DNA of 53,500 nucleotides, from contig RPFO01000138.1 in NCBI GenBank assembly GCA_009746045.1, positions 602,259-655,758 of the forward strand. The letters are read 5' to 3'. Under the pieces are notes generated by a model that saw only the letters and a list, made by a program, of their open reading frames with translations, was not told the origin of the DNA and made no database searches. Positions 27,451 to 37,157 of the stretch are shown in pieces; the stretch's first letter is position 1; the number at the start of each line of letters is the position of its first letter. The stretch comes from Mesostigma viride (lineage: Eukaryota; Streptophyta; Mesostigmatophyceae; Mesostigmatales; Mesostigmataceae). The translations under genes were made by a program, and so were the position numbers.

Positions 27451-28473
27451 ATATTGCTCATGATGCAAGAAGGCTGGAGCAGTGGAGGCAACCTGGGACA
27501 AGGCCGGATGTGAGGCAGCTGACGTGGTGGGAAGGGGGGGGCAGCCGACCAGGTGGGGGCAGCAGGGGTCGGCAACCCAGCCGCGGGAGCACCACCACCA
27601 ACGGATCAGGCCACCCGCCCAGCCAAGAAAAAGTCCAAGCCTTCTCTCCCTCCTCTCGAGCTTCCGCCACAGCGCACTGTGGCAAAGCATGCCGAGGTGC
27701 TGACAACGGCGGACTGGGCCAAATACCAGGTTATCACCTTGTATGGTGACGGCCTGACGTACTACGGAAACCCTGACCCACAGGACCCGTATGCAAAGAA
27801 GTATGACAACCACTGGCGCATGGTGGTCAAGTAAGTATCGTTGCATGGGTTGGCTCCAAGATATACTGGACCATTTATGTGACAAGAATGTACACTCTGT
27901 ATGTAACTCTGCAAACCCATGCCATGTGTGACTAGGTAGCATGCAGTACATATGTCTACCGCACACATGCGACAGGTCACGTCGGCATGATCAAATGGGC
28001 CAACATATTAGTAGGCGTATGAGCACACACACATCACACATCACACATCGATCACACATCACCCATCACACATCGCACATCACACATCACCCATCACACA
28101 TCACGCGTACATCACACGTACATATGCACTGTCACACGCACACGCACCACAACACAGGGACGCACCCCCCACACCCCCACACCCCACACCCCCACACCCC
28201 ACACCCCACACCCCACCCCCACCCCAACCCCCACCCCCACCACCACCATGTACCGCCGCCGCCGCCACCACCACCACCACAACAACAACCACCACCAACA
28301 ACAACAACATTGTACTTCGCATTTGTAATGCATTATTATGGTGTGTGGTTGTGTGTCTTGGCACGTTTCTTATGTGCAGGTACCCTAAACAGCATGAGCA
28401 GAAGCGCACGGAAAGGGTGAAGCAAACGTTTGTGATCGCTGACTGCGGAGTCGCATGGTGCCTTGTTGCGATG
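27451..28473 (+). CDS. Unknown spliced gene inside the pogo-like element
   Basis: Coding-like segments: 27451-27535 (DARRLEQWRQPGTRPDVRQL); then, after a one-base discrepancy in an 8-G run at about 27533-27540, 27541-27829 (a basic segment RPAKKKSKPS, then TTADWAKYQVITLYGDGLTY and DPYAKKYDNHWRMVVK). A canonical intron (GTAAGT at 27830, TGCAG ending 28379) joins in frame to YPKQHEQKRTERVKQTFVIA and a TAG at 28472. The intron holds ATCACACAT and CACACCCC repeats. I recognise no family. It may be a transposon accessory gene, a captured host exon, or the degenerate rest of the transposase. Confidence 0.45.
28020..28310 (+). repeat. CACATCACA and CACCCC simple repeats
   Basis: Tandem ATCACACAT-type units (28025-28115), then CACACCCC/CCACCCCC units (28160-28245), then CCACCACAACAAC (28258-28310), all inside an apparent intron. 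Confidence 0.85.
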
Positions 28474-28724
28474 TAGACTTTTCCCTGTGGGCCCAACTGC
28501 CCTTCATGTTTTTAATATCTGGCCATCATGTTGTAAACGGAGGTATTAGGGTTGCCGGTTGCGTCATTAATAATCGCACCCGCCTGCCGTATTTCTGGCA
28601 CACCTTGAATAGGCTAGGTAGGGCTTGCCGTGACCTTTCCGGCACAGTTTATATAGCACTGAAACGAGTGCAGACAGTATAGCTGAAACTAGCGCATTAT
28701 AGGTGTTACACATCCATGCCACAC

Positions 28725-28982
28725 AACTCGGTGGGACATGTCCCACCAACCTGTGTTTTGTATGTGTATGAACATGTGTCCCACCTACATGTAATTGAAA
28801 ATTTGCCTGTCCCACCGACCTGAATTTTGAACATGTAACTGTCCCACCACACTGAATTTTGAAAGCTACCCTGTCCCACTTACATGAATACCTGAAACAT
28901 GGCTGTTCCACGTACCTGAACCTGGTGTCTCTCCTAGGTGAAAAGTGTTCCACTCGCGTCCCACCTACGTGAGCTGCCCCTG
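28725..28982. repeat. Right subterminal array and right terminal inverted repeat
   Basis: Six or more GTCCCACC words spaced 35-45 bases (28728-28960) lead into the TIR 28958-28982. Confidence 0.8.
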
Positions 28983-28984
28983 TA

Positions 28985-29771
28985 GAACGTGCCCTAAGAA
29001 TGGGACACTTCTACCAGAGCGAACTTTAGCACGGCGCGCCCATAAAGAATTTTCAGCCATGATTTCTAATACTTTCTTTAAATCACGTAGGTGCGTTTCA
29101 AAATCAGGAGAATAAATAAGGATATCATCTAAGTAAGCTTGAGCACAAGAACGGTCATGCTCAGATAAAGAAACAGAGGAGAAGGAAGGATCCTTTAAAT
29201 CAGAGGACACTTGAGGAAGGTGGGAATTTCCCATAACAGGTCTAAGCACTTCATTCATTAACATTTGGAAAGAGGCAGGAGAGTTACAGAGTCCCATAGC
29301 CGCTACTCTAAACTGGTAATGCCCAAAAGGGGTAGCAAAGGCGGTTTTGTGGCAATCCTCAGGAGCTATACGTAGTTGCCAAAAACCATCCGCACAATCT
29401 AGTACTGTGAAACAGGTAGAACCTTTAACCTTATTAAATATATCATCAATACGAGGTAGAGGGTATTTAGACTTCACAGTAATATCGTTTAGCTTCCTAT
29501 AATCAGTAACTAGGCGAAACTTGCCATTTGGTTTAGGAACTAACAGGACACCAGCGGAGTAGGGGGAGTTACTAGGCTCTATCAATCCTGCTTCTAATAG
29601 TGATACTAAAATCTGTTTTAGTTCCTTTAATTCTGTAGGGCCCATTCTATACATCGGAGAGTGCGTAGGAACTGCACCGTCCTTGATAACTACACGGTGT
29701 AAAACAGAACGAGGAGGAGGATAAGAAGGAGTCTTTTCTTCAAATACTTTTGAGGAATCTATCACAGCCAT
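28985..29771 (-). CDS. Chromovirus reverse transcriptase, N-terminal part
   Basis: Starts MAVIDSSKVFEEKTPSYPPP at 29771. RT motifs in order: GLIEPSNSPYSAGVLLVPKP; FRLVTDYRKLNDITVKSKYP; FTVLDCADGFWQLRIAPED; FATPFGHYQFRVAAMGLCNSP; and the catalytic box AYLDDILIYSPDF (YLDD, about 29115-29140), ending FLGHVL at the pogo-like insertion. About 30 residues (LPQVSSDLKDPSFSSVSLSE) are inserted before the YLDD box compared with common Ty3 enzymes. It overlaps the protease frame by 10 bases in a different frame, so a shift or an indel separates protease from RT. Confidence 0.9.
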
Positions 29772-30700
29772 GTATCTACTATTTCATTTTCAGTAAATCC
29801 CACTCCTATTGTATCCACTGTATTTACATCTATATCCACACTATTATTAGTGATAGGTATCTCTTGTACTTCTAACTGAAGGAACATACATAATAGGTAT
29901 CCATATTCCTTTAGTTCAGATCGCAATTCGTCATTGGACATTAATACTTCAGGTATAGGCCTCACAGGAGGATCAACAGGTGCAGGAGGAGTAATATCTA
30001 CCAAGGATAAATTTTCTAATCTATAATGACGTTCTGGTACCCAGTAGGAGCTATCTGGAAACCAAATGACCATAGTATCATAATTAATAGTGATTTTATT
30101 ATCCTGATGCCAATCTAATCCTAGTAATACATCAGCTGTAGTGATAGGGCCTATAGTGGCCGTCAGGTTGACCGTACGTCCTTGTATGACCAGGGGAAGG
30201 GACACCGTACCCGGGGAATGACTGGTGCGACCGTCAGCATAATGGACAGTGACAGTTTTTGTGTGAGGGGTAGGGACTAGTCCTAAACGCCTAACTAGGG
30301 CCTCGCTCACAAAGGAGCTAGCCGCACCGCTATCCACTAACACAGAGACATTCAAGAGTTCATCAGCATGCAGGAAGGGGTCTACAACAGTATGAGGGAC
30401 GGTTAAGCCACCATTCAAGAACATAAGAGGACGCACACGTAGTGGTAGGGATGATTCAGCTCCTACAGAGGTTATAAAAACAGGCAAGCAAAAATTAATA
30501 TCTGGGGTACTATCTAAGGACCTGTCCAGGTTACCCCCGGCTGACAGGCCTACTGTTCCCCCTCCCCCCCAAATCCATAGGAACGAACCCCGAAGAAGAC
30601 CCTGGCGGAAAAGCCACTGCTGGAGGGTCACGAGGGATTGAAGAGGGTGCGGGAGCCTGATTATCATAGGGGAACCCTGGGGATCCTGTCTGCACAGCAT
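29762..30700 (-). CDS. Chromovirus aspartic protease and pol N-terminus
   Basis: The retropepsin signature VSVLVDSGAASSFVSEALV (about 30310-30365) carries the catalytic DSG. It is followed by ADVLLGLDWHQDNKITINY, which matches the flap/Ile-Leu-Gly region. It cleaves Gag and Pol in particles. The gag and pol frames overlap by 170 bases; coding sense passes from gag to this frame near a G7 run (plus strand 30564-30570), a +1 change that could be programmed or an indel. The frame ends IVDTWL with TGA at 29762. Confidence 0.85.
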   Translation of the reverse strand: MLCRQDPQGSPMIIRLPHPLQSLVTLQQWLFRQGLLRGSFLWIWGGGGTVGLSAGGNLDRSLDSTPDINFCLPVFITSVGAESSLPLRVRPLMFLNGGLTVPHTVVDPFLHADELLNVSVLVDSGAASSFVSEALVRRLGLVPTPHTKTVTVHYADGRTSHSPGTVSLPLVIQGRTVNLTATIGPITTADVLLGLDWHQDNKITINYDTMVIWFPDSSYWVPERHYRLENLSLVDITPPAPVDPPVRPIPEVLMSNDELRSELKEYGYLLCMFLQLEVQEIPITNNSVDIDVNTVDTIGVGFTENEIVDTWL

Positions 30701-32279
30701 TCAGCCTACTAGGGGTAGCTGAAGGAATGCGTCCTGAAGTGGGACGAATAGGAGCACGCTGAGGGGTACGAGGAGGGCGAGCGTCGGGATGAGGGGGAGC
30801 ACCCGAAAGGAACTTGGGGCACTCACGTTTAAGGTGACCTACTTCCTTACAATGATAGCAGGTAATATGAGAGACATCCAGAGCTGAAAGGTCAGTCACA
30901 CAGATATCTAATTCTTCTACATAGGAGTTCTCCTCCTCAGGGGTAAGGCTTATATTATTAATACGGGAACGGGTAGGAAGAGAAGGTGTGGAGAAGAAAT
31001 CTGCTACTCGTAAAAGATGCTGACGCACATGCTTGAGGGGCAGGTCAGTAAAACGGTAGGCAGAGAACTGGCGCTTGACTTCACGCAATAAGGGTCTACT
31101 GAGGCCCTGAAGGAAGCGAGCACGTACTTCTGCACCCGACAAATCCCTAATTCGTACCATCTGAGCATCAAACTCTTTCATATATTCTTTGAAGGACTTG
31201 GTACCCTGCTGCAAGGTGCCAAAGGATAATCTATCCTGCCAATCTGCATCGGGAGGGACTAAATGGTTCTCTAAACGCTTGAACAATTCTGCTACAGAGT
31301 TTGGGTAGGCATGAGAGGCAAGAGACTCACACTGGATGAGGTTAGCAAGTTCAGGAGTAATGCAGGTAGTAAGATAATGAGGAACTAGTACAGCATCAGA
31401 GAGGCGCCACCTATTGTGGTTCTGCCAGGACTCTGTGTTCTGGGTGAGCAACATAATGAAGGTGAAAAACTGTTGAGGGGTAGACTTGACATCCAGCTTA
31501 GGAAGGTTGGCAAAGAGGGGAAGAGCAGGAGGCTTAGGGGGATTAGAAGAATCAGTTTTTCCCATAGGGCCACTATCTTCCACTGCTACATAAGCGGGAT
31601 AGAAGGAAGGGATAGGAAAAGTCTTGGGTAGGGGTCTAGAGGGAGCCACCGTTTCCGGATGGTGCCCATAGGAGAAGGGGACAGTATATTGCTCACGAAG
31701 AGAGGAATAGGCAAAATGATCATAATTCCTATCATCTAGGGGCATGGTACTGAAATCATTATTAACTTCTAAATCAGCCACACGGGTAGGAACCTGGGCA
31801 GCCTCATAGGCCGTCTCAGGGTAGGACCAGGAAGCAGGTGGGAAAAAGGGAACTGCACTAGGGCGCCCAGAAGGGCCGACAGGGGCCGAGGTACGACCCG
31901 TGTTAATAGCAGGCATTGAAGGCACAGGGTGGGAAGGAGGCCTAGGAGCATTGTTAGTGTGTGAGGACCTGCTGGAGGGGTGAGCCAAGGTTGCAGAAGG
32001 GGCAGGGGCCTGGTTCACAACGAAAGAAGGTTCCTCACTAAATCTGACTTGGGAAATACGTTGTTCATAGGTAGGTGGGGTAATTGAGGGACGACGGCGA
32101 CCACCAGCAACAGGAGAAGGCGGTGAGGTACGCAGAATACCTTGAGGAGTGAGATGGTGTACCGTTTCCAAGGAGTCCCGTCGGTTACCACGAGTATTGT
32201 TATTGTTAATGTTATTAGTAGTAGTATTATTATTATTATTGGTAGGTATAGGCGACATATCTCCACCCACTGGATCCAT
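30531..32279 (-). CDS. Chromovirus Gag
   Basis: 582 codons from MDPVGGDMSPIP. An Asn-rich and Pro-rich N-terminus is followed by a capsid domain of the Ty3 retrotrans_gag type (about residues 260-420: FANLPKLDVKSTPQQFFTFI, FGTLQQGTKSFKEYMKEFD, ARFLQGLSRPLLREVKRQF). A single zinc knuckle, CYHCKEVGHLKRECP (30815-30860), precedes a basic Pro-rich tail. It forms the particle shell and packages RNA. The frame is intact. Confidence 0.9.
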   Translation of the reverse strand: MDPVGGDMSPIPTNNNNNTTTNNINNNNTRGNRRDSLETVHHLTPQGILRTSPPSPVAGGRRRPSITPPTYEQRISQVRFSEEPSFVVNQAPAPSATLAHPSSRSSHTNNAPRPPSHPVPSMPAINTGRTSAPVGPSGRPSAVPFFPPASWSYPETAYEAAQVPTRVADLEVNNDFSTMPLDDRNYDHFAYSSLREQYTVPFSYGHHPETVAPSRPLPKTFPIPSFYPAYVAVEDSGPMGKTDSSNPPKPPALPLFANLPKLDVKSTPQQFFTFIMLLTQNTESWQNHNRWRLSDAVLVPHYLTTCITPELANLIQCESLASHAYPNSVAELFKRLENHLVPPDADWQDRLSFGTLQQGTKSFKEYMKEFDAQMVRIRDLSGAEVRARFLQGLSRPLLREVKRQFSAYRFTDLPLKHVRQHLLRVADFFSTPSLPTRSRINNISLTPEEENSYVEELDICVTDLSALDVSHITCYHCKEVGHLKRECPKFLSGAPPHPDARPPRTPQRAPIRPTSGRIPSATPSRLNAVQTGSPGFPYDNQAPAPSSIPRDPPAVAFPPGSSSGFVPMDLGGRGNSRPVSRG

Positions 32280-32579
32280 CTTTAATTACGTAAAGGAATA
32301 GGAATCAAAAGAAGAAAGCAACAAAAGAAAAAGGAAAAACCTTGAAGGTCTGCAGCAGGAACAAAATTAAAATCAATCCTTTTTAACAACAGTAATGGAT
32401 AGGGAACCAAACTCCAAAGTGAGAGGAGTATCTGAAGCAGATGCAGATGCAGCCCGTTTAGGGGGAGAAGAAGGAGGGGTAGCAAAGACTAGAGCTTCTA
32501 CTGGAGGGCGACCATGAGGAGTAGGGCGTACATGCAGGCCTAAATCTGTTTGGCTATGATCTATAAGGAACTGCTGAGC

Positions 32580-33716
32580 TGTCGCGTTTGCGTGCCATTA
32601 TATCCTAGCCTATCACTTGGAAGGCATATCCATAGCAATAGAGTACTCTTGTGTGTGATCCACTATATTAAATAATGTGGAAATGATAGGTGTGGTCCTT
32701 GACGGCACCACCACCTTCATGACAGGCAGCGCAGCCAGCCGATATTTATATTATGAAGATTGCAATAATGCTTTATGATGAAAGCAATGCCCAAACCATT
32801 CATTCCATAACATTTGACAAATTACAATGAATGCCGAGTTGTGCTGCCGCAACTGTAAGAGTAACTACATATCCTTGAGACCCATCGAAATCACCACAGA
32901 CCAACCATGACGCCACTGTGGCGCAACAGTGTTTACTTACGTCATAATCTATATCAACTGTGTGACTCTGCGCTCATGTCCCAGTTACTGGCACACTGGC
33001 CAACGACGAACCGGCCCTTTCCCGGGACTGTTCCCGGGTCAGCAGAACGTTTCTCGTCCACAATGCCAACAACATCCCAACCGGATCAAACCATTGTCAA
33101 TCTTATCAACCATCGTCATGGCAACGACATGCAACCACTCACGGGGGCTGCTCCGGGCTGTTCGAGAAGTTTAACCCCATGAAGACAACAAACTAGTTGT
33201 GAGGGAGAGAAACGAGCGAACAACGACCACCATGGCCGCTGCGCTGCTCCTAAATACCTCCAAAAATCCCGGCATCCATGCGCTGTCGCATTTGCCAGCA
33301 AGCCGCCTGACGTGCAGTTAGACTGCCAGCAAAATGCAGAGCAAGTCTGTTCGACAACCACGTGCGAGCCAGCACACCGCACACTACGATCTGCGTATCT
33401 AGCTTTGTCAGATGGACTGAACATCATTCCGTCTGGACAATACAAAAGATTCATAACTGCCAAATGTCACGCACCGGAATATTGCGCAAGCCACCAAGGC
33501 TTTGCGCCCCAAAGTCTTGCGCCTGAACCTAAGTCAGGTCACCTAAGACTGTCACTCTAGAAATTCAGGCCTTTCCGGCGCGGCGCTCCACACCGGCCCA
33601 AGGAACAAAGCCTGCGGCCTACTGAATCGGAACCAACCAAACGTCGGTAACGATTCCGATTACGGCAACCGCGTAACTTCTTGAGTGCACGGACGTAAAT
33701 GATCACGGACGTGACA
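32580..33716. repeat. LTR-like unit 1 of the nested structure
   Basis: 1137 bp, TGTC...GACA ends. Lacks the 310-base block of unit 2. Confidence 0.75.
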
Positions 33717-33718
33717 GC

Positions 33719-35165
33719 TGTCGCGTTTGCGTGCCATTATATCCTAGCCTATCACTTGGAAGGCATATCCATAGCAATAGAGTACTCTTGTGTGTGATCC
33801 ACTATATTCCCCCCCACTTTTTAGCTCGAAAAAATGAAGAGCCAAAAAGTCAAAAAGAGGATCACATAGGGAAAAAAAAATTCCCACGACAGGACCACAC
33901 ATGCTTTTCAAATAGGCTAAGCAATAACCTCTTCAGTGCTTTTTCAAGGATAAGCATAATCCTCTTCATGGCTTTTTCAAGGATAAGCCTAATCCTCTTC
34001 ATAGCTTTTTAAAGGATAAGCTTAATCCTCTTCCAAGTGCTTGATTCTGCAAGCAGCTTGGGTATATCTCCGGCTCAGGCTGTCCGAACTGAACCCGCCA
34101 AGGGTTGTTCGCTCGTTTAAATAATGTGGAAATGATAGGTGTGGTCCTTGACGGCACCACCACCTTCATGACAGGCAGCGCAGCCAGCCGATATTTATAT
34201 TATGAAGATTGCAATAATGCTTTATGATGAAAGCAATGCCCAAACCATTCATTCCATAACATTTGACAAATTACAATGAATGCCGAGTTGTGCTGCCGCA
34301 ACTGTAAGAGTAACTACATATCCTTGAGACCCATCGAAATCACCACAGACCAACCATGACGCCACTGTGGCGCAACAGTGTTTACTTACGTCATAATCTA
34401 TATCAACTGTGTGACTCTGCGCTCATGTCCCAGTTACTGGCACACTGGCCAACGACGAACCGGCCCTTTCCCGGGACTGTTCCCGGGTCAGCAGAACGTT
34501 TCTCGTCCACAATGCCAACAACATCCCAACCGGATCAAACCATTGTCAATCTTATCAACCATCGTCATGGCAACGACATGCAACCACTCACGGGGGCTGC
34601 TCCGGGCTGTTCGAGAAGTTTAACCCCATGAAGACAACAAACTAGTTGTGAGGGAGAGAAACGAGCGAACAACGACCACCATGGCCGCTGCGCTGCTCCT
34701 AAATACCTCCAAAAATCCCGGCATCCATGCGCTGTCGCATTTGCCAGCAAGCCGCCTGACGTGCAGTTAGACTGCCAGCAAAATGCAGAGCAAGTCTGTT
34801 CGACAACCACGTGCGAGCCAGCACACCGCACACTACGATCTGCGTATCTAGCTTTGTCAGATGGACTGAACATCATTCCGTCTGGACAATACAAAAGATT
34901 CATAACTGCCAAATGTCACGCACCGGAATATTGCGCAAGCCACCAAGGCTTTGCGCCCCAAAGTCTTGCGCCTGAACCTAAGTCAGGTCACCTAAGACTG
35001 TCACTCTAGAAATTCAGGCCTTTCCGGCGCGGCGCTCCACACCGGCCCAAGGAACAAAGCCTGCGGCCTACTGAATCGGAACCAACCAAACGTCGGTAAC
35101 GATTCCGATTACGGCAACCGCGTAACTTCTTGAGTGCACGGACGTAAATGATCACGGACGTGACA
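33719..35165. repeat. LTR-like unit 2 of the nested structure
   Basis: 1447 bp. Identical to unit 1 in the stretches inspected, except for the block at 33808-34117. Confidence 0.75.
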
Positions 35166-35355
35166 GAGCTTCTTCAAAGGACATAAATTTCTTATACCTA
35201 ATTACGTTATATTCACGATTCTGAACGATCTTCCTAGCGTCGGACCAAGAAAGGAAAATGGAGGACCATTGAGGCGTAATCACTACGTAATATTTAGCTA
35301 GACTATTATCGCTAGAAGAATGGGAAGGAGCAGTAAAAGATCGCCGTTGGCTCAT

Positions 35356-35882
35356 GGTAACGCACCTGGTAGGTCTTGAGCAGTCAAATGAGGAGAACGA
35401 GGAGAAGGCGACTTATCTCGGGTGTCTGAAACCGAACCAGATTGACGACGCACGTAGGGACGATGTTTCCAGCGCCAGGTGGTCGTAAGTATCCGGTTTC
35501 AAGAATTCTGCGTCCGGCGAAGGGTCGTCTAAATACGAAGCAGGCACGATGCAGAAAAAGGGTAATCTACGAGACGCTAGCCGTCTCTCTATCGTCGAAC
35601 CAAAACCAGCAACTGTCTACGGCAGTAAACCATCTTTCTAAGGAAACAAGACGAGGAGCAGGAGCTATATACGAAAGGATTTTCCGCTTCGAGCAGGTCT
35701 AACGTCTAGGCAGGGCGTGTCCTGAATCAGGCAGCACTATCCTCCTAGCTTGACGGCGACCCGCCCATTACCTGTCAAGTACGTGTCGTCTTCTTTTTCC
35801 CAGCCGCGGAAGGGTTGATTCAATGACGTATGTTGCAAAGGATCGTCGTCTCGCTCTCTATCTAAACTACCTCCGAGTCCAT
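35356..35882 (-). other. Chromovirus 5' leader
   Basis: About 530 bases between the 5' LTR and the first ORF, with no clear gene. On the minus strand the LTR end (CGTAACA) is followed by A and then TGGACTCGGAGGTAG (35881 downward). The leader then runs to the ATG at 35355. Confidence 0.6.
35864..35881 (-). promoter_or_regulatory. Candidate tRNA primer-binding site
   Basis: TGGACTCGGAGGTAGTTT, one base from the LTR. TGG would pair with a tRNA CCA end. The tRNA could not be identified. Confidence 0.5.
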
Positions 35883-36455
35883 TGTTACGCCGCAAGCCTC
35901 GGCCGCCACCTCTACCTCTACCTGTCCTGATACTACCTAAACTAGTGAGGCTGCTTCTATTTACACCCCTAGCGAAAGACGACCGAGACGAACCAGATCT
36001 CAATGCATTTACATATGTACTACTGTAATACGCCATAGGCCATTTAATCAAACCCGTTTACTCCAGGAAAAGAGGAAGGAAACACAACTAAACTGCCGTG
36101 ACCCAAGCTAATATGTGCTAATTCATTTAACACACGCCGGGTGACCACACAAGGAGTGGAACGTGCATAAATGGTCACCAACGGTCCAACAGGCTCGGGC
36201 CGACCTGGCCCTCGCCTGCAGAAACACAGAAACACAAGCAGGTGCACAGATGCACGCCTGTCCACTACATTCTACAAAAGGATAAGGACCACTAATATAG
36301 TACGCGGCGCGGCGCCCAAAGGCACCCACTATACCACAGTACTGAACTACGGGGACAATCATGTCCAAACTAGGACTGCACGTAACCTAGGAACAACCGA
36401 GGCCAAGGACCTAATTTACGTCCGTAACTACAACGAATTGTTACGCGACGTAACA
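35883..36455 (-). repeat. 5' LTR of the chromovirus
   Basis: 573 bp, near-identical to 14547-15117, followed by the right GGAGG at 36456-36460. On the plus strand an open frame runs through this LTR into the viral gene at 36471; that join is fortuitous. Confidence 0.92.
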
Positions 36456-36470
36456 GGAGGCCTGGTGCTT

Positions 36471-37157
36471 ATGAGCGAGGAGGAGTACAAGGATCTAGAG
36501 GGGAGAATCGGCGGCACGGTTCCACTTTCACCGTACGAAATGCGTCTGAAGGCGGTGTACGAACTGGTTCACCGGTTGTACATGATTCCGTATGATCTCA
36601 TCGACGACGAGCTCCCTCAAATTCTGGACAAGGAGATGGGGAGGAAGGCGTCCGCTGGCATTCGGCAATATTCGAAGTTGACGGGACTAGGAACCAAGGA
36701 GCATTTCAGAGACAATCTGTTGATTCTGCAGAAGTCAGAGTCCTTGTTTGATTTGAAGGCGTATTCTCGTTTTGGACTAGCACAGTCTCTGGCCATTACG
36801 CTCAAGCTACTAGAAGGGACGCCTATCATCGACTTCATCACGACGGCTGATCCGTCCAATCTCACAATGAAGTTGACGCGCGACGAGACGATTGCACTAG
36901 GGAATAAAATTGATAGCGAAATTGCTGACAAGGCCTGGTTCATGCGCTCAACGTTTGGATACCAACGGCGAGCAGGCGAGGCTGGTCGTTTGTCTTTTGC
37001 ACAGTGTAGCGGGCTCGTCAACAGGTTGTTAAGCCCGACTCTGGGAATTTCTGCCAAAGGGGCGAAGGGCAACAGCCGTGGCGGTGGTTACTTGGAAATT
37101 TCGAAGGCGGACATGCACGCGTTTCTTGATAGGTATAAACCCTCGTGGTGGGGCGAT
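36471..37157 (+). pseudogene. Unknown viral gene, interrupted by the copia-like element
   Basis: ATG at 36471 (MSEEEYKDLEGRIGGTVPLS) overlaps the TGA of the primase-helicase (36472-36474) as ATGA once the chromovirus is removed, so this is the next viral gene. 229 codons run to 37157. After the 7.6-kb copia-like insert and its GCGAT duplication, the frame resumes at 44742 (EKDYSITSLSGLSTDE) and stops at 44820-44822, for 255 residues in total. The protein is alpha-helical in character with YELVHRLYMIPYDLIDDELP, an SRFGLAQSLAITLKLLEGT stretch and a Gly-rich GNSRGGGYLEISKADMHAF C-terminal segment. I recognise no family. The frame otherwise looks undamaged. Confidence 0.7.
37153..37157. repeat. 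Target duplication GCGAT (copia-like), left copy
   Basis: GCGAT at 37153-37157 and 44737-44741 directly flank the AGTTAG...CTAACT LTR ends. This fixes the borders to the base. Confidence 0.92.

Larger units (their letters stand above)
20515..28982 (+). mobile_element. Pogo/Tigger-like DNA transposon, 8.47 kb, with nested repeats
   Basis: Perfect 25-bp terminal inverted repeats begin CAGGGGCAGCTCACG (20515-20539 and 28958-28982) and are flanked by TA. TA duplication with CAG-starting ends is characteristic of the pogo branch of Tc1/mariner, and the element encodes a CENP-B/pogo-type DNA-binding region (26857-27180). Both ends carry arrays of subterminal GTCCCACCT words in both orientations. 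No DDE catalytic domain was recognised, so it may be non-autonomous or have a heavily split transposase. The interior is mostly repeat arrays. Confidence 0.8.
32580..35165. mobile_element. Tandem two-LTR structure nested in the chromovirus
   Basis: Two near-identical units, 32580-33716 and 33719-35165, each start TGTCGCG and end GTGACA. They are separated by only GC and the pair is flanked by GAGC (32576-32579 and 35166-35169). The TG...CA ends and the 4-base duplication fit LTRs. The second unit has about 310 extra bases (33808-34117) holding a roughly 35-base repeat (CTTTTTCAAGGATAAGC) four times. No internal retrotransposon genes exist between the LTRs. Identical small open frames in both units (32907-33182 and 34356-34631) have no recognisable domain. 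Confidence 0.75.
32373..35355 (-). pseudogene. Viroplasmin/RNase HI N-terminal-like ORF upstream of gag, split by insertion
   Basis: ATG at 35355 begins MSQRRSFTAPSHSSSDNSLA. The segment KYYVVITPQWSSIFLSWSDA, then YKKFMSFEEA and QQFL, matches the pattern of the viroplasmin/RNase HI N-terminal (hybrid-binding) domain, 'YaV..Gr..Giy.sW......v.g....yKkF.s.eeA..fl'. The frame runs to 35166, is interrupted by the two-LTR structure, and resumes at 32575 to a TGA at 32373-32375. Without the insert and one GAGC it is a single 130-residue ORF, placed between the 5' LTR and gag. The domain binds RNA-DNA hybrids or dsRNA in cellular RNase HI and is the core of caulimovirus inclusion-body protein. The C-terminal half is Pro/Ser-rich. 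Confidence 0.7.
14547..36455 (-). mobile_element. Ty3 chromovirus with two nested insertions
   Basis: Read on the minus strand: 5' LTR (35883-36455), primer-binding-like site, viroplasmin-like ORF, gag, protease, reverse transcriptase, RNase H, integrase with chromodomain, an extra 812-codon ORF, polypurine tract, 3' LTR (14547-15117). The LTRs begin TGTTACG and end CGTAACA and differ visibly only by a 2-base change near 15008, which implies a fairly recent insertion. The gross span of 21.9 kb drops to about 10.9 kb when the pogo-like element (20515-28982) and the two-LTR structure (32580-35165) are removed. Several one-base shifts in pol mean this copy may not be functional. Confidence 0.92.

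Noticed and set aside
20515-28982. Classification as CACTA or KDZ-type element based on subterminal repeats
   Set aside because: TA duplication, CAG-starting ends and the CENP-B/pogo-type HTH fit the pogo branch better; no 3-bp or 8-bp duplication was found.
32907-33182. 91-codon ORF duplicated at 34356-34631
   Set aside because: Duplicated only because the LTR-like unit is duplicated; no domain, and three frames are open over the same stretch.
36171-36470. N-terminal extension of the unknown viral gene through the LTR
   Set aside because: The extension is LTR sequence, identical to 14835-15117; the viral gene starts at ATG 36471.
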